Shown: positions 35,223 to 43,737 of the stretch, piece by piece
Numbering within the stretch: position 1 is the stretch's first letter
Layout: each line of letters opens with the position of its first letter
Assembly: GCF_028368975.1 (NCBI RefSeq)
Contig: NZ_JAQNDM010000002.1
Coordinates: 5,636,425-5,700,424 of the forward strand
Reading direction: 5' to 3'
Length of the DNA: 64,000 nt
Origin: Stigmatella ashevillena
GTDB taxonomy: Bacteria > Myxococcota > Myxococcia > Myxococcales > Myxococcaceae
Program-made: the position numbers and the translations under genes
The notes under the pieces: model-generated
The model's input: the letters and a program-made list of their open reading frames with translations, nothing else
Databases searched by the model: none
What the model was told of the DNA's origin: nothing

Positions 35223-36551
35223 CTATTTGCCGATACAGAAGCGCTGGAAAATGGCGTCCAGCAAGGCCTCGGAAACGGACGTCCCCGACACCTCGCCGAG
35301 GGCCTCCAGCGCCAGGCCCACCTCGCCCGAGAGGACTTCCAAGGTCGAGAGCCGGGAGGCCTCGTGGGCACGTCCCAGGGCCTCGGCGGCGCGACGCAGC
35401 GCATCGGCATGGCGCTCGGAGACCAGCGCCACGGCCGCGGGCGTTCCTTCGCCCCACAGGTGGGACAGCACCGCCGTGCGCAGCGGCTCGAGCCCCTCGC
35501 CCGTCTTGCCGCTCACGCGCAGGCCCCGCTCCCATGTGGCAGCGGCGTGGGGGAGGGCGGCCACATCGCACTTGCCGGCCACGCGCAGCACGGCGGTGGC
35601 TCCGGCCTCCTTCACCCAACCCTCGGCCTCGGCGGGAGTGGCCTCGGGTGGCAGCACCAGGAGGGCCAGGTCCACCGAGGCCAGCGCCTCCCGGGTGCGG
35701 GCAATGCCCAGGGCCTCGATGCGGCCGGGCGTCTCGCGCAGGCCCGCGGTGTCCAGCAGGCTGAGGGCGAGCCCGTTCCACTCGACGCGGGCCTCCAGCA
35801 CGTCGCGCGTCGTGCCGGGCTCGGCATCCACGAGCGCCCGCGCTTCCCCCACCAGCCGGTTGAACAGCGTGGACTTGCCCGCGTTCACCGGCCCGTAGAG
35901 GGCCACCCGGGCGCCCCGGCGCACCAGCCGGCCCCGGCCCGCCTCGGCCAGGAGCGACTCGGCCTCGGAGCGCAGCGCCGCCACGCGAGGACCCGCTCCC
36001 TCGTCGGCCCCTTCCGCCTCCTCTGGAAAGTTGAGCACCCCTTCCAGGTCCGCGTGCAGGGCGCGCAGCGGCTCCTCCAACGAGGCCACCCGCAGGGCGA
36101 GCGCGCCGGACAGTCCCGCCGCGGCCGCCCTCACCGCCGCTTCCGAGTCCGCCGCCACCAGGTCCGCGACGGCCTCCGCGCGCGTCAGGTCGATGCGGCC
36201 CTGGAGAAAGGCACGGCGGGTGAACTCTCCCGGGCGGGCAGGGCGCACGCGCTCGTCCTCCAGCACGCGCGCCAGCAGCAGTTGCAGCAGCCGAGGGCTG
36301 CCATGGGCTTGCAGTTCCACCACGTCCTCGCCCGTGAAGGAGTGGGGCGCGCGGAAGTAGAGGAACAGCCCTTCATCGAGCGTGCGGCCTCCGGCATCCA
36401 CGAAGGACGCCAGGTATGCGTGGCGCGGCACCGGTGCCTCGGGGATGCCCGGTGCCAGCCGCCGGCCCACTTCCAGCGCGGCGGGGCCGGACAACCGCAG
36501 GATGCCCACGGCCCCCGCGGCAGGCGCCGTGGCCAGGGCGGCGATGGTCAC
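35223..36551 (-). CDS. mnmE: tRNA modification GTPase MnmE
   Basis: 442 aa, full length. The N-terminal folate-binding domain begins TIAALATAPAAGAVGILRLS. The G domain has GPVNAGKSTLFN (P-loop), EPGTTRDV (G2) and LLDTAGLRETPG (G3). The chain ends in CIGK, the conserved Cys of family MnmE. MnmE works with MnmG to make 5-carboxymethylaminomethyl uridine in wobble positions of tRNA. The guanine-binding G4 motif reads AGKCD rather than NKxD. mnmG is not adjacent in this window. It is the last gene of the leftward rpmH-to-mnmE row. Confidence 0.95.
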   Translation of the reverse strand: MTIAALATAPAAGAVGILRLSGPAALEVGRRLAPGIPEAPVPRHAYLASFVDAGGRTLDEGLFLYFRAPHSFTGEDVVELQAHGSPRLLQLLLARVLEDERVRPARPGEFTRRAFLQGRIDLTRAEAVADLVAADSEAAVRAAAAGLSGALALRVASLEEPLRALHADLEGVLNFPEEAEGADEGAGPRVAALRSEAESLLAEAGRGRLVRRGARVALYGPVNAGKSTLFNRLVGEARALVDAEPGTTRDVLEARVEWNGLALSLLDTAGLRETPGRIEALGIARTREALASVDLALLVLPPEATPAEAEGWVKEAGATAVLRVAGKCDVAALPHAAATWERGLRVSGKTGEGLEPLRTAVLSHLWGEGTPAAVALVSERHADALRRAAEALGRAHEASRLSTLEVLSGEVGLALEALGEVSGTSVSEALLDAIFQRFCIGK

Positions 36552-36559
36552 CTGCGGGC

Positions 36560-36787
36560 TCAGCGGGGGCCCTGCTCCGGCGTCGAGCCCCGGGCGGCCT
36601 TCTCGACGTTCTCGCGGTTCTCTTCGATGTACTGCTCCACCTTCTCGTCATCCAGCTCCAGGTCTCGCAGCACACCTGGGTAGACGTAACGGAAGGCAGG
36701 GGATGTCTCGTCCCCTCGCAGACGGAAGCTCATCTTGAGCACCGCCGCGCCGTACAGCTTGTCCTTGAGCGACTTCGCCTTGCCCAT
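36560..36787 (-). CDS. small hypothetical protein between jag and mnmE
   Basis: 75 aa from the ATG at 36787 (AGGAGATGAC upstream). The sequence is MGKAKSLKDKLYGAAVLKMS, then FRLRGDETSPAFRYVYPGVL and a charged helix (DDEKVEQYIEENRENVEKAA). No family recognised. Its place in the operon, 8 bases from mnmE and about 30 from jag, suggests a conserved accessory of this locus. Confidence 0.6.
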   Translation of the reverse strand: MGKAKSLKDKLYGAAVLKMSFRLRGDETSPAFRYVYPGVLRDLELDDEKVEQYIEENRENVEKAARGSTPEQGPR

Positions 36788-36816
36788 GTCATCTCCTGGC
36801 AACCTCAAGGCCCGGC

Positions 36817-37611
36817 TCAATCCTCGAAGTCGTCCTCATCATCCGGCAGCAGGAACCGCTTGGGCAGCGGGGCCGGCTTGTCGGGGGTGAACACCACGCG
36901 CCGGCACCGCCCTTCCCCTTCGCCCGAGACCCCGACACCCGGCACACCTTGCACCGCCTTCAGGACGCGGGCTCGGTCTTCCATCTTCATAGCGGCCAGG
37001 GCATAGAAACGCCCGAGGGAGGAAGCCTTCTCGGCCAGCTGGCGAGCGGCCAGGGCCAGGGCCGCATCCTCAGCGACCTCCACTGTGCGCTCATCCGCCT
37101 CCATCGCGCGTTTCGCGGGCGCGGGAGCCGCCGGAGCCGCAGGGGCCGCCTTGGCGGGCCGCGCGGGGGCGGCAACAGGGGCAGGCGGGGCCACCGCAGC
37201 GCGCGCCGGCGGGGGTGGACGCGGGGTGGGAGGCGCACTGGCCACAGGGACCGGGGCCGGGGCCGGAGCCGGGGCCTCCTTCCGGTTCCTAGGCTCGGGA
37301 AGCACGCCAGCCCCCAGGAGCACCCACCGCCGCTCGACGCCCGGGCGGTGGAGCATCTTGTTGAGGAGGAACTGAAGCGAGTCCACCACCTGGCTGCGCC
37401 GACCCGTCTCCACGCCCGAGGGCATCCCCGCCTCGAAGTGGAGCGCCACGGCAAGGCTGCCATCCGAGGCGTCCTGGAACTCCAGCCGCGCGGGGTAACC
37501 CATCAGCCCAAGGATGTCGGTGAGGAGCCGCTCGACCCGGGCGCGGAACTCGCCAGGGCTGAGCGCTGGGGACGGGGCAGGGGGCGCCGAGGGTGTCTGC
37601 GTCGCGCTCAC
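36817..37611 (-). CDS. jag: Jag/KhpB-like RNA-binding protein
   Basis: 264 aa from the GTG at 37611, which overlaps the yidC stop by two bases (GTGA). Domains: an N-terminal helix, a KH domain (about 35-95) with the loop region ETGRRSQVVDSLQFLLNKM, a Pro/Ala-rich linker (about 110-180), and an R3H-like end (LAARQLAEKASSLGRFYALA, RRVVFTPDK). The GxxG-type KH loop appears degraded (GRRS), so RNA binding may differ from standard KhpB. Its place directly after yidC is the usual position of jag, which supports the call. Confidence 0.75.
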   Translation of the reverse strand: MSATQTPSAPPAPSPALSPGEFRARVERLLTDILGLMGYPARLEFQDASDGSLAVALHFEAGMPSGVETGRRSQVVDSLQFLLNKMLHRPGVERRWVLLGAGVLPEPRNRKEAPAPAPAPVPVASAPPTPRPPPPARAAVAPPAPVAAPARPAKAAPAAPAAPAPAKRAMEADERTVEVAEDAALALAARQLAEKASSLGRFYALAAMKMEDRARVLKAVQGVPGVGVSGEGEGRCRRVVFTPDKPAPLPKRFLLPDDEDDFED

Positions 37612-39434
37612 TTGCGCTTGCCTCCGGCAGTGGCCGCCGCCGTGGCGGGAGTCCCTCCACCTCCCCGCTTCTGCTTCTGGTGATCCAACCACTTGCGCAG
37701 ACCCCACTGCTGGCCGATGGAGAGCAGGTTGTTGGTGAAGATGTAGAGCGAGAGGCCGGCGGGGTACTGCAAGAGCGTCAGCGTGAAAATGATGGGCATC
37801 ACCCAGATCATGATGCGCGCCTGGGCGGCATCCATCATCTGCGGCTGCATCTTCTGGGTGATGATCATCGATACGCCCAGCGCCAGCGGCAGCAGGTAGG
37901 TGGGATCCTTGTACGTGAGGTCCCTCCACACCGGCCCGAAGAAGGGCTCCCAGTAGATATCGAAGCTGTTGCGCAGGGCGGTGAACAGGGCAATCCACAC
38001 CGGCATCTGGATGAGCAGGGGCAGACAGCCGCCCAGCGGGTTCACCTTCGCCTGCTGGTAGAGCTTCATCACCTCCATGTTCATGCGCTCGCGGTCATCG
38101 GCGAACTTCTTGCGGAGGGCCTCCATCTGGGGCTGGAGCTCCTTCACCGCCTCCATGCCCACCATGGACTTGTAGGTGAGGGGCAAGAGCACGAGCTTCA
38201 CCAGCACGGTGAGCAGGATGATGGCCACGCCCCAATTGCCGGTGACGGCGTGGAACCACTTCATGAAGAACAGGAGCAGCTTGCAGATGACGGCCCAGAT
38301 GCCGAAGTCCACCGTCTCCTCGATGGTGGGGTCCCACGCGGCGGCCGTCATGCCCGCGGCGCGCAGCACGTCCTGGCTGGGCACCGGCTTGAGCAAGTCC
38401 GGATCCTTGGGACCGAACCAGCCACCGAAGCGCATCGTCACCGTCTCGCCCGCGCCCACGGTCACCGGGAAGCCCACGGACACCTGGCGCACGGTGGGCG
38501 TGGAGGTCAGCACGCAGTGCCCCTCGCGCGGCGCCTCCAGCGGGTAGAGCATGGACAGGAAGTACTGCTGGTCAATGCCGAAGTAGTGCACCGGCCCCGA
38601 GAAGGTCTCCGAGGGCTCGTCCTCCGGCACCCGCTTGTGCAGTTCTTCGCCCACGTGGCACGCCGCCCGGCTCTGGTTGCCCACGCCGCCGAAGAAGGAT
38701 GGCGCGTGCTCGAAGTTCGGGTCGATGGCGCGGTTGTGGTGCACCCGCAGCTCGCCGGTGAGCGGCTGGGACGAGGTGTTGTGCACCTGCACGGTGTACG
38801 TCAGCTCATGGCCCGCGTTCGGCCACTGCACCCGCTTCACCACCTCCCAGGGGCCCCGGCGCGTGGTGAACACCACCGTGCCCTCGCCCTCCTCCTGCAC
38901 CTGGTAACGGGCGTTGGCGGGCAGGGGCGCGGTGCCCTCGATAGAGACCGAGAGGGGCAGCGGCTGGCCCGGCACCGGCTGCACCAGGTTCATCTGCGGC
39001 GGGGGCAGCAGCTCCGCGCCGAAGAGCTCCTTGAAGCCCTCCGACACGGACAGCGACTGCTGCTCGCGCATCTTCGGGCCTTGGAGCACCGCGGCGGTGA
39101 AGCCGGCCCCCTCGGACGAGAAGGTGTACTTCGCCTCCTGGCGCGTGCGGTCCAGGGTGCGCGCGGGCGCCTCGGGCTCGGGCGTGTTCTGCCCCGCGGC
39201 CAGTTCGGGAGTTCCGCCCGCTGGAGGGGGAGACGGCACGGCGAGCGTCCCCCCATCGGCGGCCCCGGCAGCCACCCCTCCCGCATCCGCCGCGCCCGGC
39301 TCCGGCGCGGTCGGCGCGGTCGGCGCCAGGAACATCATGTAGATGGTGATGGCCGCGAAGGACACTCCCAGGGCGGTGAGCATTCGCTTCTGCGAGTCGT
39401 TGGATTGAGGCGAGAGCGGATCGTCAGGGAGCAT
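37608..39434 (-). CDS. yidC: membrane protein insertase YidC
   Basis: 608 aa, long Gram-negative form. First membrane segment about 18-38 (LGVSFAAITIYMMFLAP), then the large periplasmic P1 domain (about 40-330), then the conserved five-helix core: NWGVAIILLTVLVKLVLLPL, NPLGGCLPLLIQMPVWIALF, and a C-terminal hairpin (IMIWVMPIIFTLTLLQYPAG). The Lys in TVLVKL stands where E. coli has its conserved groove Arg. It inserts and folds inner-membrane proteins. It lies after yidD and rnpA in one leftward row. Confidence 0.95.
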   Translation of the reverse strand: MLPDDPLSPQSNDSQKRMLTALGVSFAAITIYMMFLAPTAPTAPEPGAADAGGVAAGAADGGTLAVPSPPPAGGTPELAAGQNTPEPEAPARTLDRTRQEAKYTFSSEGAGFTAAVLQGPKMREQQSLSVSEGFKELFGAELLPPPQMNLVQPVPGQPLPLSVSIEGTAPLPANARYQVQEEGEGTVVFTTRRGPWEVVKRVQWPNAGHELTYTVQVHNTSSQPLTGELRVHHNRAIDPNFEHAPSFFGGVGNQSRAACHVGEELHKRVPEDEPSETFSGPVHYFGIDQQYFLSMLYPLEAPREGHCVLTSTPTVRQVSVGFPVTVGAGETVTMRFGGWFGPKDPDLLKPVPSQDVLRAAGMTAAAWDPTIEETVDFGIWAVICKLLLFFMKWFHAVTGNWGVAIILLTVLVKLVLLPLTYKSMVGMEAVKELQPQMEALRKKFADDRERMNMEVMKLYQQAKVNPLGGCLPLLIQMPVWIALFTALRNSFDIYWEPFFGPVWRDLTYKDPTYLLPLALGVSMIITQKMQPQMMDAAQARIMIWVMPIIFTLTLLQYPAGLSLYIFTNNLLSIGQQWGLRKWLDHQKQKRGGGGTPATAAATAGGKRK

Positions 39435-39485
39435 AGCGTCCCCTCTCCCGGCGGGAGAGGGCCGGTCAGGGCGGGCGTCCCGGGC

Positions 39486-39704
39486 TCAAGGCACCGGGTC
39501 GAAACCGCCGGGGTGGAAGGGGTGGCAGCGCAGCAAGCGCCACGTGATGAACCAGGCGCCCTTGAGGCCGCCGTGCTTCTCCAGCGCCTGCATCGCATAC
39601 GAGGAGCAGGAAGGGTGAAAACGGCACACCTTGGGTAGGAGCGGCCCGAGAAACCGCCGGTAGAAGCGGATGGGCAGGGCCAGGAGGAAGGCCAGCGGAC
39701 TCAT
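39486..39704 (-). CDS. yidD: membrane protein insertion efficiency factor YidD
   Basis: 72 aa. The ATG at 39704 overlaps the rnpA stop (ATGA). Signature residues of the family are present: [40 protein letters not shown], and [17 protein letters not shown]. The usual positions of Cys-Arg-Phe-x-Pro-Ser-Cys-Ser-x-Tyr are kept. Small peripheral membrane protein linked to YidC insertion. Confidence 0.93.
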   Translation of the reverse strand: MSPLAFLLALPIRFYRRFLGPLLPKVCRFHPSCSSYAMQALEKHGGLKGAWFITWRLLRCHPFHPGGFDPVP

Positions 39705-40105
39705 GAAGAACCCCCTCCGGAGGCAGCGGGGAAGAGCCGCTGCAGCTTGCGGGTGACACCATCGAAGGCGCGAGACACCTCGGCGAAGGCGGCCTCGTTC
39801 GCCGAAGCGCGCACCACCAACACCACGTCCAAGCCTTGCGGCCATTGCGTGCGCCGCTTGCGGAAACACTCCCGGAGCAGGCGCCGCAGCCGCACACGCA
39901 CCACGGCATTGCCCACCTTGCTGGAAATGGTGAGCCCCAGCCGGGTATGCGCCCGGCCGTTGCGCTTCACCAGGGCCAGCAAGCAGTCCGAGGCAATCTT
40001 CTGACCGCCGCCCTGGACCTGGAGAAATTCGTGACGGCGCAGCAGGCGCAGGGCCTTGGGAAACCGCTCATCCCTCGGTGGTGGCCCCGAGCCCTCGCCC
40101 GTCAC
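39701..40105 (-). CDS. rnpA: ribonuclease P protein component
   Basis: 134 aa from the GTG at 40105. The core reads [17 protein letters not shown]-type [17 protein letters not shown] and [20 protein letters not shown]. The RNase P protein aids pre-tRNA 5' processing by the catalytic RNA. In the RNR motif the usual AVxRNRxKR appears as VVRVRLRR, a mild departure. It lies 14 bases after rpmH and overlaps yidD. Confidence 0.93.
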   Translation of the reverse strand: MTGEGSGPPPRDERFPKALRLLRRHEFLQVQGGGQKIASDCLLALVKRNGRAHTRLGLTISSKVGNAVVRVRLRRLLRECFRKRRTQWPQGLDVVLVVRASANEAAFAEVSRAFDGVTRKLQRLFPAASGGGSS

Positions 40106-40119
40106 GTCAGGCCCTCGGC

Positions 40120-40272
40120 CTACTTCTTCGCGGCGGACACCACGAGCCGCTTGCGGCCCTTGGCGCGGCGGCGCTTGAGGACTTCCTGCCCGGCGCGGGT
40201 GCTGTTGCGCTTGCGGAACCCGTGCTTGCGGTTGCGCTTCACTTTCGACGGCTGGTACGTGCGCTTGGACAC
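40120..40272 (-). CDS. rpmH: ribosomal protein bL34
   Basis: 50 aa from the GTG at 40272 (AGGAG upstream). The sequence [20 protein letters not shown] with [20 protein letters not shown] is the standard bL34. It is the first gene of the leftward row and faces away from dnaA, the ancestral arrangement near bacterial origins. Confidence 0.96.
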   Translation of the reverse strand: MSKRTYQPSKVKRNRKHGFRKRNSTRAGQEVLKRRRAKGRKRLVVSAAKK

Positions 40273-40544
40273 GGCTGAACTCCTGAAACGACGGCGGCAC
40301 CTCTGATCCGGCGCTGCCACTGGAAAAGGCGGCGCTCGTAACCCGATCTCCCACCCAAGTCAACGCTGGAACTCAATTCTGCCCGATCGGGCCGATCATT
40401 CCCCCCGCCCCTTGCGATCAGGAACGCAGGGTGAAGTCCCTGAACTTCCTGCGGTTTTGGGCGTAAACTTGATCGCCCAGAGGCCCTTTGTTAGCACGGT
40501 CGGCCTCTCGGCCCCTGGCCGAACTTCCTTTGCATGAGGCCTGT
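40273..40544. other. rpmH-dnaA divergent intergenic region
   Basis: This is a common site for oriC elements, but I see no good DnaA box (TTATCCACA-like) and no AT-rich unwinding stretch here. It does hold a 13-base palindrome with arms GATCGG and CCGATC (40385-40397). Both promoters must lie within it; exact -35/-10 elements are not clear to me. Confidence 0.4.
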
Positions 40545-41897
40545 GTGAGCGCCCTCGCTGAAGCCCTTCCCGCCTCGCCCAGTGCCGGCATGGTCTGGGC
40601 CCGAACCCTGGAGACCATCCGCCAGGACGGGAAGACCTATGCCCTGACCTGGCTGGAGCGGATGTGTGCCCTGGACGTCCGGGAGGGCTCGCTGGTGCTG
40701 GGCGTTCCGGACCGCTTCTTTCGGGACTGGGTGGATGACCACTACCGGGCGCTGCTCGAGTCCACGCTGGCCCGGGTGGGGGATGGGCTGGGCCGGGTGG
40801 CCTACGAAGTCGTGGAGGCGCCGCCTCCCTCTGTGCACCTGTCTCCCACCCCCGTCACCTCCGCCAGCGCCTCGCGGCCGCCCCGGCTGAGCCCGCGGTT
40901 CACCTTTGGCACCTTCGTGGTGGCCGACAGCAACCAGCTCCCCGCCGCCGCCGCCGCTGCGGTGGCCGACAAGCCCGGACACCACTACAACCCGCTCTAC
41001 ATCTATGGCGGCACGGGGCTTGGAAAGACACACCTGCTTCATGCGGTGGGCAACCTCATCTGGGAGCGCAACCCCGCCCAGCGCGTGGTGTACCTGTCCA
41101 GCGAGCAGTTCACCAACGAGTACGTGGAGAGCGTGCGCGAGCACCGGATGACGGACTTCCGCCGCAAGTTCCGGGATGAGTGCGATGTGCTGCTCATCGA
41201 CGACATCCAGTTCCTGGGCAAGCGCGAGGAGACACAGAAGGAGTTCTTCTACACCTTCAACACGCTCTACGAGCAGAACAAGGCCATCGTGCTCACCAGC
41301 GACACGGTGCCCTCGGAAATCCCGGGCCTGGAGGACCGGCTGCGAAGCCGCTTCGCCATGGGGCTTTTGACGGACATCCGCGAGCCCAGCTACGAGACGC
41401 GGGTGGCCATCCTCCAGAAGAAGGCGGAGGCGGAAGGGTTGGGGCTGCCGGACGACGTGGCGCACTTCATCGCCAAACACATCCAGAAGAATGTGCGCGA
41501 GCTGGAGGGGGCGCTGGTGAAGCTGTCGGCCATTCACAGCCTGAGCCGACAACCGGTGACGGTGGAGTTCGCCTCCCAGGTGCTCAAGGACATCCTGCCC
41601 ACGCACCAGTCCGTGGACGTGGAGTCCATCCAGCGCGAGGTGGCCCGCTATTACAAGGTTACAGTGGAGGCGCTGCGCGAGGACCGGCGCCACAAGGCGC
41701 TGGCCCACGCGCGCCAGGTGGCCATGTACCTGAGCCGCAAGCTGACGAAGAGCTCGTTTCCGGAGATTGCCTCACGGTTCAACAAGGACCACTCGACGGT
41801 CATCTCCGCGGTGCGCAAGGTCGAGGGGCTGCGGGCGACAGACGCCGGGCTCAAGCGCGAGTTGGATGAGCTGGAAGCAAAGCTGGGCGGCAACTGA
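40545..41897 (+). CDS. dnaA: chromosomal replication initiator DnaA
   Basis: 450 aa if GTG 40545 starts the gene. TTG 40488 gives a longer reading and ATG 40590 a shorter one; the true start is uncertain. Domain I ([37 protein letters not shown]), a linker, and domain III with Walker [10 protein letters not shown] (from residue about 155), Walker [13 protein letters not shown] and sensor [13 protein letters not shown]. Domain IV carries the DNA-binding helix-turn-helix and signature [20 protein letters not shown] with [11 protein letters not shown]. Downstream is an aldo/keto reductase, not dnaN. Confidence 0.96.
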   Translation: MSALAEALPASPSAGMVWARTLETIRQDGKTYALTWLERMCALDVREGSLVLGVPDRFFRDWVDDHYRALLESTLARVGDGLGRVAYEVVEAPPPSVHLSPTPVTSASASRPPRLSPRFTFGTFVVADSNQLPAAAAAAVADKPGHHYNPLYIYGGTGLGKTHLLHAVGNLIWERNPAQRVVYLSSEQFTNEYVESVREHRMTDFRRKFRDECDVLLIDDIQFLGKREETQKEFFYTFNTLYEQNKAIVLTSDTVPSEIPGLEDRLRSRFAMGLLTDIREPSYETRVAILQKKAEAEGLGLPDDVAHFIAKHIQKNVRELEGALVKLSAIHSLSRQPVTVEFASQVLKDILPTHQSVDVESIQREVARYYKVTVEALREDRRHKALAHARQVAMYLSRKLTKSSFPEIASRFNKDHSTVISAVRKVEGLRATDAGLKRELDELEAKLGGN

Positions 41898-41921
41898 CGG
41901 GCGAGCGGCTAGCATGGCGGG

Positions 41922-42839
41922 ATGAGCTCACCCATGCGAGTGAAGATGGCCCCCCAGGGCCCCGAGGTGTCCCGGCTGGTCTACGGCGTCTGGCGGATGC
42001 AGGATGACGCCCAGGGGGCGGACCCCCAGCGGGTGCTCGGAAAGATTCAGGCCTGCCTGGACCTGGGCATCACCACCATCGACCACGCCGACATCTATGG
42101 CGGTTACCGGTGCGAGGAGCTGTTTGGCGCCGCGCTCCGGGCCCACCCCGGGCTGCGGCAGCGCCTGGAGCTGGTGACCAAGTGCGGCATCATGCTGACG
42201 CATCCCGCCCGGCCCCAGAACTGGATCAAACACTACGATTACTCGCGCCAGCACCTCATCGGCTCCGTGGAGCAATCGCTGCGCAACCTCGCCACGGATT
42301 ACATCGATGTGCTGCTGCTGCACCGGCCGAGCCCCTTGCTGGACCCAGCCGAAGCGGCCGAGGCCCTCGGCCAATTGGTGACACAGGGCAAGGTGCGGCA
42401 CGTGGGCGTCTCCAACTTCACCCCCGCCCAGTTCGACATGCTGGCCAGCTACCTGCCTGTGCCGCTCGTCACGAACCAGGTGGAGCTCCATCCGCTGCTG
42501 CCCGCGCCCTTCCTGGACGGAACGCTGGACCACTGCCTGCGCCAGCGCATCCTGCCCATGGGCTGGTCTCCGCTGGCCGGCGGCCGGTTGATGACAGGGC
42601 ACGGGGAAGCCGAGGGCCGAACCCGAGAGGTTTTGCAGGGACTGGGCCACAAGTACGGCGTGGCGCCCGAGACGGTGGTGTATGCGTGGCTCTTGCGGCA
42701 CCCGTCCCGCATCCTGCCCGTCATCGGCACGAATCAACCTGAGCGCATCGCCTCGGCCGCTCGGGCGCTCTCGCTCTCATTGGAGACGCAGGACTGGTTC
42801 GCCGTGTGGCGCGCCTCCACGGGCACCGACATACCCTGA
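41922..42839 (+). CDS. aldo/keto reductase, YdhF-like
   Basis: 305 aa. The (beta/alpha)8 AKR tetrad is complete: Asp54 and Tyr59 in DHADIYGGY, Lys87 in VTKCG, His134 in LLLHRP. The family segments GKVRHVGVSNFTPAQFDML and SRILPVIGTNQPERI (cofactor pocket) are present. The start HADIYGGYRCEELFG matches the YdhF subgroup. NADPH-dependent carbonyl reductase; substrate unknown. It follows dnaA by 24 bases and may be read from the same promoter, with a strong terminator after it. Confidence 0.9.
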   Translation: MSSPMRVKMAPQGPEVSRLVYGVWRMQDDAQGADPQRVLGKIQACLDLGITTIDHADIYGGYRCEELFGAALRAHPGLRQRLELVTKCGIMLTHPARPQNWIKHYDYSRQHLIGSVEQSLRNLATDYIDVLLLHRPSPLLDPAEAAEALGQLVTQGKVRHVGVSNFTPAQFDMLASYLPVPLVTNQVELHPLLPAPFLDGTLDHCLRQRILPMGWSPLAGGRLMTGHGEAEGRTREVLQGLGHKYGVAPETVVYAWLLRHPSRILPVIGTNQPERIASAARALSLSLETQDWFAVWRASTGTDIP

Positions 42840-42868
42840 GCGCCTTCTTCCCTTCTCGTGACATGAGA

Positions 42869-42912
42869 AACGGCCGGTGGATACCCTCGGGTCCCCGGCC
42901 GTTTTCGTTTTT
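42869..42912 (+). terminator. Rho-independent terminator after the aldo/keto reductase
   Basis: Nine-base arms AACGGCCGG (42869-42877) and CCGGCCGTT (42895-42903) with a loop of 17 bases, followed by TTTCGTTTTT. Located about 30 bases after the stop. Confidence 0.88.
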
Positions 42913-43034
42913 CAGCCTCTCCGGCAGGCCTCCAGGTGCCCAAGCACGTCATCGATTGCCGTGCTTTGTCATTTCCCGCCCCGGCCCTGACGCCAACCCC
43001 TGGCAATCCCTTGCACACGGGCCTTCCAGGTGGC

Positions 43035-43050
43035 TGGCCCGCAGCTTGCT
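43035..43050 (+). promoter_or_regulatory. sigma-54 promoter of the pilin gene
   Basis: TGGCCCGCAGCTTGCT matches the sigma-54 consensus YTGGCACGN4TTGCW, with the -24 GG (43036-43037) and -12 GC (43048-43049) separated by the required ten bases. A start near 43061 would leave a leader of about 35 bases to the pilin ATG. The PilA gene of Myxococcus xanthus is known to be sigma-54 dependent. Confidence 0.72.
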
Positions 43051-43095
43051 CTGGCTCCCAGGCGTTGTCCTTCCCCATCATCCTGGAGTCCTCTC

Positions 43096-43737
43096 ATGAC
43101 GCAGCGCCGTCAGCAGTCTGGCTTTACCCTCATTGAGCTCATGATTGTCGTTGCCATCATTGGCATCCTCGCCGCCATCGCCATCCCCAGCTTCAATCGC
43201 TTTCAGGCCCGCGCACGCCAGTCCGAAGTCAACGTCAACCTCAAGAGCCTCTTCACAGGCCTGCGCACCCAGCAGCGCAGGCCGCCCGAGCAGATTCACG
43301 CCAGTGGCTTCGCTCCCGAGCGTGGCAACCGTTACAGCTATCACCTCGGTGACTGTGGCATTTTCGAGGACCGCAGCACCATCGATGCCCAGCACCACAA
43401 CGAAGACACCTGCATTGGCGCGGACACCTTCAAGTTCCCTCAGCTTCCCCATACCTTCGAGCCGACCCTGACGCCAGGCTCGACCTGGGACATCGGTGGC
43501 ACCCAGAATGGCATGACGGACAGCCCAGGCATCTTTGGCACGGCCGCGAATTGGGACTTCCTGGCCTATGGCGCGGGGGATGTGGATAACAATCCCAATA
43601 TCGAGCAGTTCGCCGATACCTGGCTCATCTCCTCCGCGGATGGCTCGCTCAGCTCCGTGTGTCCGAGCAACAACACGCCGGAATCCGTTGCCGCCGGTGA
43701 GCCCTTCAACGTCGCCAACGACGTCAGCTGCGACTAG
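43096..43737 (+). CDS. type IVa pilin (PilA-like)
   Basis: 213 aa from ATG 43096 (GGAG upstream). The prepilin leader MTQRRQQSG is cut before [20 protein letters not shown]; the Glu at +5 of the mature pilin is present, and Phe at +1 is the methylated residue in the family. The rest is a globular head with several Cys (CGIFED, CIGAD, VCPSN, and a final CD) that could form the disulfide loop of type IV pilins. It has the layout and size of a myxobacterial major pilin; the pilSR and pilBTC genes are not in this window. The stop shares the bases CTAG with the convergent monooxygenase stop. Confidence 0.85.
   Translation: MTQRRQQSGFTLIELMIVVAIIGILAAIAIPSFNRFQARARQSEVNVNLKSLFTGLRTQQRRPPEQIHASGFAPERGNRYSYHLGDCGIFEDRSTIDAQHHNEDTCIGADTFKFPQLPHTFEPTLTPGSTWDIGGTQNGMTDSPGIFGTAANWDFLAYGAGDVDNNPNIEQFADTWLISSADGSLSSVCPSNNTPESVAAGEPFNVANDVSCD

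Noticed and set aside
40385-40397. Palindrome GATCGG-G-CCGATC upstream of dnaA
   Set aside because: Not counted as an operator because only one copy is seen and no nearby regulator fits; mentioned as a site to test.
42999-43014. Second sigma-54-like site before the pilin gene
   Set aside because: TGGCAATCCCTTGCA has only nine bases between GG and GC instead of ten, which is not expected to work; the site at 43035-43050 fits exactly.
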